Shown: positions 14,901 through 26,169 of the stretch, one piece after another
Layout of the letters: the number at the start of each line of letters is the position of its first letter
Position numbering within the stretch: the first letter of the stretch is position 1
Source: Voacanga thouarsii
Lineage: Eukaryota; Streptophyta; Magnoliopsida; Gentianales; Apocynaceae
Direction of reading: 5' to 3'
Length of the DNA stretch: 64,000 nt
Assembly: GCA_026120185.1 (NCBI GenBank)
Contig: JANUWF010001815.1
Coordinates: 868,001-932,000, forward strand
Made by a program: the position numbers and the translations under genes
The notes under the pieces: model-generated
The model's database searches: none
The model's input: the letters and a program-made list of their open reading frames with translations, nothing else
Told to the model about the DNA's origin: nothing

Positions 14901-15293
14901 ACCAGCGCCGGTTGTGGTCTATTCCTTTGTTCGTTCGTTGTTTTTTCTTAATTTTTGCGCCACCTCTTCCAGATTGCAGCCGGTGCCGCCTCTGAGCTCA
15001 TAATCGGCGCTGCTTATGTTCTGTTTAGCTCCGTTTCACCAATTTTTCATCACTTCAAAGTGCATGCCAGCACCACGTGGCCGGCGCCGCCTATCCTTCA
15101 TGCCCGGCGTCGCCTCTATTCTATTTAGCGACGTTTTTGCCTTATTTTACTCCTAAAATTTGAAATGATGCACAAAATACCTTTCCAAGGGTAAAATCTC
15201 AAATATGAAGGAATATGACCAGTTATTGAATAAAATGTATCACAAAATAGCCTTAAATAACTAGGAAATATATGACTAATTTAGGCCCTATCA
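11932..15293 (-). repeat. E4 left (3') LTR, enlarged by an inserted solo LTR
   Basis: Aligns with 22570-24110 along its whole length (starts TGACATGTTTGAATTTGG versus TGATGTGTTTGAATTTGG; both end TATCA), except for 1.86 kb at 12925-14782 that the partner lacks. Cassettes with GCGCCGCC/CCGGCG motifs occur at 14980-15120. Confidence 0.9.
12925..14777. mobile_element. copia-like solo LTR (1853 bp) inside the E4 LTR
   Basis: It starts TGTTGGGTATC and ends CACAACACTAATA (an apparent decay of CCTAACA-type ends). Flanks are TCTAG (12920-12924) and TTTAG (14778-14782), and the empty site is preserved in the partner LTR, where TATAGGCTTTAGAAGTG runs uninterrupted at about 23560-23576. No internal coding sequence is present, so it is a solo LTR. 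The copia assignment rests on overall resemblance to Angela/TAR-type long LTRs and is tentative. A (GAA)n run lies at about 13302-13326. Confidence 0.75.
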
Positions 15294-15308
15294 CATTCCC
15301 CCACACTT
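15294..15308 (-). promoter_or_regulatory. E4 polypurine tract
   Basis: Minus strand AAGTGTGGGGGAATG abuts the LTR start TGATAGGG. This position defines the left copy as the 3' LTR. Confidence 0.8.
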
Positions 15309-15692
15309 AGCTCTTTACTTGTCCTCAAGCAAAGTATTAAAGACAAGTAGGAAAACACAAGTTTTAAACAAAATCACTCCATCAATTTCAATATAATATT
15401 TCCAATGCTTTCTTTATTCTAGACAACAAAACATGTGCTACTATACATTTCATAACAAATTCAGGACTTGTGTAAATGAATAATGACTAGTAGAACCATC
15501 TCAATACTTAACATCATTCTCAACCCATTAGAAAGAATTTAGTTTAAAAAGAATATGCATGCCATAAGCTTACTTTTCATACACTCTTTCCACTAATCTG
15601 AGACATATCATGATTCTACTTAGGTCAAGTAGGACTTTTAAGTTTGTAATGTAAGGTTAAATGGTTTGTATTGTAGCGTGTTAAACGAAGGG
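15309..15692 (-). other. E4 internal non-coding sequence
   Basis: Region just upstream of the polypurine tract. It resembles the corresponding part of E3 (28322-28400). Nothing coding is seen. Confidence 0.5.
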
Positions 15693-18353
15693 TGTGAAAC
15701 CCCAGTCAAAACCAACCTTAAAGTAAGGGGGTTGAGATGCATATCATATTTTATTGCATGTTTAAATATATTTTTATATGATTTTATGTGTTTTGGATTT
15801 GTGTTTTCTAGTCTAGAGGGCTTGGATATGATTATTAAGTAAGAAGGGTAAAATGGTAATTTTTACTTGAGGTGAAAATAGGGAGATAGTCTGAGGATTA
15901 AATAGGAAAAATATTTTAGAGAGAAAATAAAAATAAGAGTTGTTGTGATATAGTGGTTAGAGTATTGGAATTAATTCTTGAGGTCTTAGGTTCAAATTCC
16001 ATCATTGGAGCTTTAGCATGATTAAAATTTATTTTTTGCTTGGGAAGTGATGTTTTCAGCCTTATGTGCTTTAGAATAGGGTAGAGGTGTTGTCCTAGGG
16101 GAGACATGATATGAGTATCCTAATCCTATTCTTTTGCCCTACACAAAATTCCTAAGGGAATTCATTCCTCCTTGATCCTTAATTTTCTCTAATTCTCAAT
16201 TCGTTAGATTGGTTAAATTTGTTCTAGCCAATTTTCATTCTTGAAATTTCAGTAAAATGCTGTGGCTTTGAAGGTTCAAAATATCTTAGTGAAAGACATC
16301 TTATGGATCGAAAATGTGGAAGAGTTGGGGAAGGTTCCAAGAGAATTAATTTCCCTAGTGAACCTTCTAAACTTCACTCTAGCTAGGTTCGTTTTCCTTC
16401 ATGTAATGAACTGAAAATTTTCCAGCTTCTTGTGCCTTCAAAGTTTCGAAATTCTCAGCCATTATTCCCTCCCAAATATTACCAGAAAATGGCCATTTTG
16501 ATCAGCTTGAAATCTGAAATTTTCCGGTTAATTTCGGGCTGCACAAATGTAGTGTAAAACCAGAAAATTTTCTGGTTAAAATTGCAGCTTTTGTGGTCTT
16601 CAACCAAGCTGTTTTCTTCCAGTTTTCTCCCAACTCCTTAACCATGTTTTTCCTCCATGAAGAAGGCTAGAAACCAGCCATGAAAGACCTCTGAAATCTC
16701 CTTCAAACTCTCTACAAGCTGATTGGAAAATGGTAGCCGAAACTGCCCAGAAAAATTCCAGCAATGGCGAAATTCTGTGCAGGATTTCTGTCCAGCTTTG
16801 TTTCCTAATCCAGCCCTGGCCGAAACTCCATCTTTCTTCTGCAAAAACCACTTTTAAACAGCCATGAACTAAACTCCATTGTCTTCCCCAAGCTTCTGCA
16901 CGAAAACCAGATATGGCTGCCCCTAAAATATCTCCAACAAATTACTGCAATCATGCCTTGATTGGATACCAAAATTTCAGCAATCTTAATTTAGCAACCT
17001 TCCATAAAATGTCACTCAAACAATCAGACCTTTCCTTCACCATTACACTCCTTCTTTTTGACCACCATTAACCTTCTTCAATAAGCTTTCATCCAGCCAA
17101 ATCACAGAGCAATCAGTCGGCCATAGCAGCTCCAAAAAGCTCTCCATTGATCAATGATATTCTTGATATATTTTGTTTACAAATTTGATTCCCAAAAATA
17201 TTATTTTAGGATTTCAACAACCAGCCTTTCCTTTTCCTTTCGAACAAAAAAAATAATCTACCTAAACTACACAAACAATTCGGCCATTGCACACACACAA
17301 AATTTCGGCAGTTTCCAATCCAAAATCCCTCCATTCTCTTCAACCTTCAAGCACACATAGAACACCTACTCCCTTCTCTCACCTAATACCTCTCCAAACC
17401 ACTTCAATCTTCTTCAAAAAAAATTCTAGAATTCATCTACTCATTGCTGTGAGTCTATCCATACCATTTTTAACATCAAACTCCAAAATCCAATATGCTC
17501 TTTTGGATAAAAAATCAGTATTTTTGTGAAAGCTCAAGAACACCTTCAAAGTAGGTTTGTTCAATCATCTTCATCTTCACTAATCTTTGATCTCTAATGA
17601 ATATATATATGAATAATCATGCTAATGGACTCTCTTCTTCTTCTTCTTCTTCTTCTTCTTCTCTCTCTCTTGGCCGAATACCCTCTCCCTCTTGGCCAAA
17701 TGAATTCTTCACCAATGGCCATGCTTTCTTCATCTCCCTTGGATGGATTTAGACATCTAGGAGTTGAGATCCATTCGAAACACCTTCAAGGTACTCATCA
17801 ATCAAGTAAGCCTTTTCAACCCTCCTTTTAAACTCTAGATTCATGTCTCTAGGATGATTTTGGAAGGAGATGGGCTATGATTATGGTTTAAGCATATGTT
17901 GTTGTGATGAGTTGAGATTGAAACATGAATGAATGTGTGTATATGATGGAGTTGGGGTTGATGCATGTGATGATTTATCTCAGATGATATTATGATGTTT
18001 TAGGGTTTAATACTTGTCTCCATGTTGTGAGTGATGTTTGTGATCAAGCATGTTAGAGATTATGTCACCTATGGTAAATATGATTTATATTCATGTATGA
18101 TTATTGAAGCCATGATTATGTTTATGCTAGTAGAGGTTGGATCATGCCTTGATAAATTTAGATCTATGCTTTTATTCATGATTTGGATGATTTGATGAAT
18201 TGAAGTGGAGTATATGTTCATGATTATAGTTAGCAAGTGGAAGTATGATCATGACCTAGTTGTCCCTAAGCTAAATTTTATTTCTTCAATAAAATGTTTA
18301 CTATTATGAATTTTGCTAGTAATTTCAAAAAACCCTAGGAAGGGTAGATTTGG

Positions 18354-18395
<42 letters not shown>

Positions 18396-20093
18396 AGGAT
18401 ATTTTAGTCAAATAAATAATAGCTTTACTAGAAAATAAAATATATATAGATATTATGTAAAATGATAATATCAAATAAAGCTTTTTATGAAAATAATCAT
18501 AATAAATAAAAATATTAATTTTGTAAGTCTTATATTCATAAATATCCTTAAAATTTATCACCTTTCAATTATTATCTCTTAAACAAAACCTGTTAAAATT
18601 TATTTATTAGCTTTCAACCAAGACCCATTAAAATTTATTTTCAACTAATTTTAGTTATCAATTATTTTCAAATAATTAATTATTAGTAAATCATTATTTT
18701 ACCTAATATCACTTAGGACTCTTCATCAAATAAACTCTAAATTATTCTTAGCAAGAGTTAAACCTTCAGCTTATTAGTACCTATTTCCCAAAACACTAAT
18801 TATTTTAAATATCAAATTAGACTTAGCTTATAAACCTTTTTATTTATTATTTAGCCTTAAAGTTTGGGACATTAGGATCATGGTAGTAGTGAATTGAGCT
18901 AGTCTTATTTGTGAAAGTGGATTGAGTTTGATTGTGGTTTATATTTACCCCAGGCGGGATTGGGTCAGCAATTGAAGATCTTTATTTTATCTCGAGCTAA
19001 GGATCAGGTAAACTCCTGTATAAAACTTGTTTGATGCAAAATGTTTATTATGGCAAGCCAAATATAGAGTGCATGGACATTCATTTCGGTAAAGGCAATT
19101 GAGGATTGACTCCTTACTTATTTCAGTCAAACAAATTATTTGAAAATCAATAAGCAGATTTACTAAAACTCAAAACTCTTTCTAAAACTGATTTTGACAA
19201 AGACTTTGGAAACCCTTAATTACCATTTTCAAGTGGAACTATGTTTTGTTCATTTTTCCCAAGTGGGATACGTTACGTTGAGTACTCAATAAGGGTGGAC
19301 TATTAGGACTAGTCTTTGAAGGATTATGGTAAGTCTCTCAGTAGGTGGCCACCTCTGAGGGGTGAGTCCTTCTCAGATAAGATGTCAATCCAGTAGGTCG
19401 TGCCGGTCCGAGCTAGCATTTTATTTTTCAGTCAAGTGACTGTGTTTTGCCAGAATGGACACCCAGTTGTTGTTTGGGTATAGAGAAGGAGGAGTATCTT
19501 GCTCAGTAGGCCGATCACCTACCTTTTGTCAGTCTGCACAAAGTGTCGATATTCTGACTGGTTATGGGGCCCAACGTGTGGTAATCCATAATCATTTCTT
19601 CTGAGTGGTTGATTCTATTGATTATGTATGGTTGGAAAAGCCAAAACACCACTTTGGTTTTAACTAATGTTTATTACTTGCCAGTATTTCTCTTTTAAAG
19701 ATTTATACTTTGCATTCACGAACTGTTTTCACTGGACACTCAAAGTACACACGGACTTATTGAGATTTTTATCTCATCACCCTTTTTACCATGATTTTAG
19801 GTCGATCCTGCTGTGGGGAAGAGTAGCTAGATATTGCCTGGCTTGGAATATTTTCTGATATTTGATTTGTGTAATGCTTTGGGGAGTTGAAAGTGGATAA
19901 TTTTTATTTTGGATTTGATTTTGGAATTCTTGGATTTAATCTTGGATTTATTTTTGGATTGTAATAAATTTTAAGTTAAAGTATTATTTTTATTCTGCTA
20001 TTTTATTTGTGTGACCTAGTTATAAAGACCCCTTGTCCTTTGGACGGGGTGGCATCCCCGGCCCTATCGGGCCTAGGTTGGGGGGGTGTTACA
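15693..20093 (+). mobile_element. Tekay-type solo LTR A (4401 bp) inside E4
   Basis: It begins TGTGAAACCCCAGTC and ends GGGGTGTTACA. Flanks are AAGGG (15688-15692) and AAGGA (20094-20098), a 5-bp duplication with one mismatch. It is homologous along its length to LTRs C (38207-42583, inverted), D (29171-33034) and B (57539-61837). No gag-pol adjoins it, so it arose by LTR-LTR recombination. It contains a tRNA-like stretch at 15941-16006, a (CTT)n run at 17633-17670 and (TA)n at 18358-18392. Conserved blocks near the 3' end include GGGCCCAACGTGTGG and GGACGGGGTGGCATCCCCGG. Confidence 0.9.
16600..16851 (-). pseudogene. antisense reading frame shared by Tekay LTR copies (LTR A)
   Basis: An 83-codon frame opposite to the LTR sense. 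Its C-terminal part (FEGDFRGLSWLVSSLLHGG, then KTWL and GRKQLG) matches the frame at 29998-30306 in LTR D at the same LTR offset. No known family is recognised. It may be a relic of captured sequence or simply homologous DNA that happens to stay open. Confidence 0.25.
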
Positions 20094-20098
20094 AAGGA

Positions 20099-21500
20099 TA
20101 TAGAAAATTAAATATCAAAGAAGATGAGAGTTTGCAAGAAAAGGATAAATAACATGTACCAATAAATTCCAAACTTTTCTTGCTCTCCTATCACCAAACC
20201 AATTAAATACCCATAACCTTGTATAATAATAATATCACAGTTCTGTGCTCTTCTTTTCTTTCTCTTTCTTCCCAAATGCTGCTTTTGTTCGTTTCTTAGT
20301 TTTTTTCTTTCAACATTTTCTAGCAGCTTTTTGTTTTTCTCTATCTTTCTTCCTCTTTTTTTTTTTCTTTTCTCCTTTCTTCAACTCAACACATGATGCA
20401 TGACTGAAAGTAATAAGTCATGACATTTAAATAAGTATTTTCCCTAATAATTCGTCTACTTATACTTTCATCCATCAAGAGCAATCAAAGATTTGGAAGA
20501 ATTCTCAAACTCTCAAAAAGAAGTAATGGACAAAGTATGATAACGGGTTTAAGAAAGAAATTAACAACTTAGGCTCAAAATAGGCCCTAGGGATAATATA
20601 AAATAGGTAGGCTCGAAAAGCTTAAACTATCCAAAGAAGGCCTATTACCGTCATTCCTAAGTTAAATCATGAATGCATTTCTTATTTCGCCTCGAGAGGT
20701 ATTCAAGTAAGTTCTAGAATGCTCAATGAATTTTAGTAGAAAAACAGGTTTAAGAACAATGTAAAGCATTTAAAGTCATGCATAAGTCACAAATGAAATA
20801 GAACATATATTCTATGATCTAGTAGAAAGACATGCATTAAAAATACATGTTGAAAACTCAAAAATATCAGAAAAATTTTTGAAAAATTTGCTCAAATTTC
20901 TATTCTAAAGAATTTCAAGAAGAATGAAGCATAGAAGAATTCCCATTCTAACCACTCCTCCATACTTAAATTAGATATTGTCCTCAATGGTCAAACAAAT
21001 AGAGCAAGAAAATAATGCCACAAGACAAAAAAAAAATAATAATAAATAAAGGGAAAAAGAGAAGAAATAAAATACTTCCATTCATTGTGCATTCGTCTTC
21101 AAAAGAGTTGAATTCCAGCAGAAAGGAGCATTTTCGAAGTACTTAGAAAGAAAAATACACAAAAGAAACACACCAAAGCATAAAAACTAGAAAAAAAAAC
21201 TATAAAGTAAAGAAAATAGTACGAAAAAGAAAAACATATAGTACGAAAGAAAAATCCTAACAAAACACATAAAGACATGACTTCACTCCCCCACACTTAA
21301 GATGGGAAATGTTTTCCTTATTTGGGGAGGGAAAACAAAACCAAACACAAAATAAAGATACAAACACTTTTCACTCATTATACTTCCTCATCAACCCTTT
21401 TGAAAAGAACTTAAAGCTTAAAGTAAAAGATAGGCATTATGACTGTAGAATGAAGAGAGGTTTTTGAAAAATAGAAGGTTTATGAAAATAATTTTTCTCA
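20099..21500 (-). other. E4 internal non-coding region, homologous to E2
   Basis: Read on the minus strand, it parallels E2 at about 43560-44700. It contains the purine motifs TTAAGTGTGGGGGAGTG (21281-21300) and TTTAAGTATGGAGGAGTGG (20951-20970) and the block GGGATAATATAAAATAGG (20591). Open frames here are T-rich or A-rich low-complexity stretches and are not supported as genes. Confidence 0.55.
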
Positions 21501-22193
21501 CTAAAGCAAAATATATAAAACTCTTTCTCTAATATTTTTTTTAGATAGACAAATATTTTTGTCAACATATAAGTGCACATGATCTCTAAAGAATGCATCA
21601 AACTTGAAATCACCTTTTAACCCTTCAAAAGAATGTTCATAATTAAAATTTCCCTTTAAACTTAGTATTTGAGTTCTTAAAGACAGGATCAAGAAATCCT
21701 TATTTTTTTTACTATATCTACAAATACCAAGTTATCTCCCTTTGAATGGGGTGAAGGGTAGAAATTACCACTATCCTCCAAGGACTTCTTATGATGTAGC
21801 GTTGAAAGATCCAACTCCTTGAGATATGATAAATTTAACACATCATCATTTGGACCCTTGTTCTCCAAGAATTGAGAGGAACCTGAAAAATCATGTGATA
21901 AAGAGAGATTAGAAATTTTTAGCATGTAGAGTAGAATTGAATACCTCTCTTTCCACATTGGATAATTGGTCTTCATATCCTCTCTCATTTCCTTGAAGAT
22001 TCTCTTGTTCAAGCATATGGGCCTTTATGGCATCCTCAACCAACTTGGCTAGTTGTGTTCTTTGATAGCTCAATCGTTGGGATACTTCTTTATGACACTT
22101 AATGGAGGAATTTGAATTGGCGACAAAAGAATGCATTGAGGCTTCAAGTGACGTCTCACAAAAAGCATCGATCCGAGATTGCAACTTTGCCAA
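21501..22193 (-). pseudogene. E4 broken ORF of unknown function (gag position)
   Basis: Three overlapping minus-strand frames (22193-21909, 22012-21689, 21692-21501) follow the primer site after about 350 bases, where gag would lie. The first is rich in Gln, Glu, Leu and Ala, includes SRIDAFCETSLEASMHSF and RTQLAKLVEDAIKAHMLEQE, and looks helical or coiled-coil. No zinc knuckle and no capsid motif is visible. The frames do not connect without shifts, so the gene is dead. I do not recognise the family. Confidence 0.4.
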
Positions 22194-22546
22194 ATTCTCA
22201 TCATTGTAGCTCCTTTAATCTCATGCCCAAAAGTAGTTGTCCATGATGATGTAAATCTTGCGCTAAAAAAAAAAATAAAAAAATAATTAAGAAAAACAAA
22301 AGGTAAAAAAAAATCGTATAAAAATAAAGAAAAGAAAACACACGCATTCCCAAACTATTTACATACAAAAGTTAGTGGTATTTACAGTATAACATAAAGT
22401 ATGTTAGTCAATTAAGTCACAAAATGTTACAAACAATAAGATATAACATCGATTTACACAAAGAACATATATACATATCTACATATTTACCTATTTATAT
22501 ATTTACATAGTTAAATCAATAAAATCCAAGCTTTCATGATATTGTT

Positions 22547-22563
22547 CCCTGGCAACGGCGCCA
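22547..22563 (-). promoter_or_regulatory. E4 primer-binding site
   Basis: Minus strand TGGCGCCGTTGCCAGGG lies six bases inside the right LTR. It resembles the tRNA-Asp-type primer site of Athila-like elements and marks the right LTR as the 5' LTR. Confidence 0.8.
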
Positions 22564-22569
22564 AAAACT

Positions 22570-24110
22570 TGATGTGTTTGAATTTGGGTATAAAAAATCA
22601 TATAAAAATAAGCACATTCCCAATCAAGTTTAAATTAAACCTTTAACCCCAAACTACACATACGAGCAAGCGTACTCATCATCAAGCATAGCATAGGGTT
22701 TAAAATGAGTGTTAATCCTCTAGGAACAAGTATGCATTAATCACTTTTCTTTCATTGTTTAACCGACTCAATAAAGTGAAAAAGAAATATAAAATAAAAT
22801 AAAATAAAAGAATATATACATGGCAAGGATGAAAAATTATGTAACTCAAGCCATTATTTTGACAAACATGACCTTAAAGTACCTAATCATTATCATAACT
22901 AATCGTTCTCTTGTCATTATGAAGGATTAAGATAGATTTACTTCTTTTCCAATCCATGAAATCACTATCTTCTAGACAAATTAGTATCACATATCCTGTC
23001 TCAACTAATTCACCCAAAAGATGCATTAAATACAATCATTGATTAAATTTCCATGTCTTGGCAAACTTAAAATATGAAACTAACCAATGAATCCATGTCC
23101 TGGCAGACATCAATTAATCTTTAATTACCCAATTCTTAGCTATTAACCCTTTTGTCCAAGTAAGTTAAAAGACAACAAATATGAAATTAACGAATTGAGA
23201 CCACCATCAATCCTTTTGTCCAAGCAAGTTAAATTAAAGAAACAATCAACTAATTTCATAATTAGTACAAGTAATTAAATATCAAGAATAACAATCAATT
23301 AATCAAAAGATCAAAAATAACTTTAAAAATCATGAATACCGAAAATAATGTCAAATTTCTATAAAATAATTAATACATCATTGTTCAAGAAAAGAAAACA
23401 AAGTTAAAAGAAAGCACTTATAGACCAGCCTCATTCTTTTTCCTTCGTGGACTCTCTTGTACAATCCTCCTTGATTTGAAGAATTCCTCCTTTAATTTGA
23501 GTGATTTTTCTATTTTGATTTGCGAATCTTCCTATTTCCCTTGTGTTTTCCCTATATTTATAGGCTTTAGAAGTGCCTAAATCTGTTCCTCTAGGGTTTC
23601 TAGCCGACTAGAAGTAGGAAAATACTAAAACTCTGCAAATTACCAAAAAATGAGTGCAAAAATCGAGGCATCGCCTCAGTGGCAATGCACAGCTGGCGTC
23701 GCCTGTCCTGCCTAGGGCCGACGCCGGTTGTGGTCTGTTCCTTTGTTCATTCGCCGATTTTTCTTGATTTTCATGCCACCTCTTCCAAATTGCAGCTGGC
23801 GCCGTCTCTGAGCTCCCAACTGGCGCCAGCTGTATTCTGTTCAGCTCTATTTCACCGATTTTTAATCGCTTCGAAGTGCATGCCAGCAGCACGTGGCCGG
23901 TGCCGCCTATCCTGTCTTGGCCGGCACCGCCTCTATTCTGTTTAGCGTCGTTTTTGCCTTATTTTACCCCTAAAATCTGAAATAATGCATAAAATATCTT
24001 TCTAAGGGTAAAATCTCAAATATGAAGGAATATGACTAGTTATTAAATAAAATGTATCACAAAATAGCCTCAAATAACTAGAAAATATATGACTAATATA
24101 GACCCTATCA
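22570..24110 (-). repeat. E4 right (5') LTR
   Basis: 1541 bp, TG...CA. It retains the empty site of the copia-like insertion. GC-rich GGCGCC cassettes lie at 23690-23935 within an otherwise AT-rich LTR. Confidence 0.9.
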
Positions 24111-24115
24111 ATTCT

Positions 24116-24710
24116 TTAGCCTTTATAGGTGGTCTGCAGCTAAATTCTCAGCTCGCTTCTTATTATTAATTTCCAAATTAAACTCATGCAATAACAACAC
24201 CTACTTTTATCAATCTAGGCATAGAGGCACACTTAGCAAGAAGATATTTTAATGTAGAATGTTCAGTATAAACCACAACTTTAGATAGGATAAGGTAAGG
24301 GAGAAATTTATCAAAGTAAATACTATTGTGAGCAAATCTTTTTTGGGATGGTATAATTCTTTTGTGCTAATGTAAGAGTCTTGTTGGTATAGTGGATTGG
24401 CTGAAAGTACTTGCCCATCTTTGTCCAAGAAATACTCCTATTGTATAATCACTAGCATCACATATTAGCTCAAAAGGGAGTGGCCAATCAAGAATAACTA
24501 AGATGGGTGAATTAATCAACTTTTCCTTTAACAAATTAAAAGTAGGTTGCATCTTTCATAAAAATTAAATGGAGTATCTTTTTCAAGCAAAGAGGTAAGA
24601 GGTTTTGAGATTTTAGAAAAATCCTGAATAAATCTCATATAAAAGCCTACATGCCCAAGGAAGCTCCAAATGACCCTTACAGTAGTTGGCGGAGAAAGCT
24701 TTTCAATTAA
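24116..24710 (-). pseudogene. E1 RNase H region (broken)
   Basis: On the minus strand, the block from about 24552 reads FNLLKEKLINSPILVILDW, then LPFELICDASDYTIG. These are the connection and first catalytic Asp blocks of Ty3/gypsy RNase H; the usual continuation GAVLGQR appears as GVFLGQR. The remainder toward 24116 contains further RNase H-like pieces with stops and shifts. It continues at 11931 on the other side of E4. Confidence 0.8.
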
Positions 24711-25530
24711 CTAAATATTAGCTCTATCAACCTCAATCCTATGTCGTGAAATCTTGTGCCCTAAAATAATGCCCTTTTTTTTTACCGTAAAATGGCATTT
24801 CTCCCAATTCAACACAAGATTTGTTTCCTCGCATCTTTGGAGTCCTTGTTCCAAAATTTTCGAACACAACTCAAAAGAGTCTCGAAAAATAGAGAAGTCA
24901 TCTATATACCCTTCCATTATCTCCCTTACTAATCCTTCAAACACTGCTATCGTGCATCTTTGAAAAGTCACAGGCCCATTGCAAAGTCCAAAAGGCATAC
25001 ACCAGTAGGTAGAAGTCCCAAAAGAGTAAGTAAATGTTGTTTTCTCTTAATCCTCAAGAACTATGGGAATTTGAAAGCAGCCAGATAATCCATCAAGAAA
25101 GCAGTAATACATGTACCCAGCTAGTCTCTCCAATCTCTAATCAATAAAAAGGAAGTAGAAAATGATCCTTTTTTGTAACTTTGTTCAGCTTCCTGTAGTT
25201 ATTGCACATTCTTCATCCTGTGACAAGCCTCATAGGGATAAGCTTATTCTTTTCATTACGTGCTATAGTCATACCCTTTTTCTTTGATACTACTTATGTA
25301 GGGCTCACCCACATGCTGTCTAAAATGGGATATACAATTTTTGCATCTAATAACTTGATCACCTCACCCTTAACTACCTCTTTCATGTTGGGATTTAACC
25401 TTCGTTAGGGATGTACCACACGCTTTGCATATTCCTCTAATAAAATCATATGTGTGTAGCTAGAATGACTTATCCCTTTTATATCTGTGAGCTTCCATGC
25501 TATAGCCATCTTGTGTTTTTATAGAACTTG
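24711..25530 (-). pseudogene. E1 reverse transcriptase (broken)
   Basis: The minus-strand frame 24998-24711 reads MPFGLCNGPVTFQRC, the catalytic YIDDF box (24897-24908) and QRCEETNLVLNWEKCHF, then LGHKIS, diagnostic of Athila/Tat-clade RT. The upstream part (25000-25530) shows KLNKVTKKDHF-like and fingers-domain blocks, but with several stops and shifts. The YxDD box itself is intact even though the gene is dead. Confidence 0.88.
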
Positions 25531-25532
25531 AA

Positions 25533-26169
25533 TCAATTGCAGTTTTTTTTCATTTTCTTTAAATCCTTTGTAATGATCCTAAACAAATTGTTCCTTTCAG
25601 CCAAGAATACATACTCAAGATGATTAGATAGCTCTTTCAATTCTAATTCTGGTAGGTCCTTAATAGAATATCTCATCCTCCCAAGACTTGACTTATCAAT
25701 AACTTCAAAAACTATTAGTTTAAAATTGCCCTGGGAATGCTCTATATGTGCTAATAGTCCTTGAGTATATTGCTCAACTTCTTCCACTATCCTATCCTCA
25801 GTCAATTGAACAAAGTATTCTGCACAAAATCATAAATGCACTCATCAAGAATATCAATTATAAAGCAGGAATCATCTTGGAAAGATGAATGTTTCATGCC
25901 CTTACAGATTCTTATGATAACTTCCTCATCCTCAACTCTTAATGTCAACTTTCCTTTATATACATCTATAACAAGTTTTGTAGTGGCTAGTAAAGATCTA
26001 CCTAGAATCAATATTGGAACCTTAGAATCCTTATTCATGTCAAGATCAACTGGAAAAATAAATTTATCAATTTTATCGAGCAGATCCTTCACAATCCCTT
26101 TAGGATATTTAATAGATCTATCTGCTAATTAAATGCTCATCCTATTAGGCTTTGGCTCACCTAAGCTAA
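25533..26169 (-). pseudogene. E1 aspartic protease region
   Basis: The minus-strand frame contains LADRSIKYPKGI (after an internal stop), KIDKFIFPVDLDM, VPILILGRSLLATTKLVID and GKLTLRVEDEEV. This is the conserved protease-to-RT linker block of Athila-type pol, usually LADRS..YPKGI...FPVDF..LD...PLILGRPFL. It stops abruptly at 26169, where LTR F begins. No gag or 5' LTR of E1 was found beyond that point. Confidence 0.8.

Larger units (their letters stand above)
11932..24110 (-). mobile_element. E4: nested LTR retrotransposon with ATTCT target duplication
   Basis: LTRs at 11932-15293 and 22570-24110 start TG and end CCCTATCA. The element is flanked by ATTCT at 11927-11931 and 24111-24115. The primer site lies beside the right LTR and the polypurine tract beside the left, so it reads on the minus strand. 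Without nested insertions the LTRs are about 1.5 kb and the interior about 2.9 kb. No protease, RT or integrase is present, only a broken short frame at 21501-22193. It is therefore a large non-autonomous element, probably mobilised by an Athila/Tat-type relative such as E1. It lies inside E1 pol. Confidence 0.9.

Noticed and set aside
21099..21296. Phe/Leu-rich minus-strand frame resembling a membrane protein
   Set aside because: The hydrophobic composition comes from T-rich non-coding DNA. The homologous segment in E2 is not an equivalent coding frame.
23679..23945. Open frames over the GC-rich cassette of the E4 LTR
   Set aside because: GC-rich LTR repeats lower the stop frequency. Frames are not conserved between LTR copies.
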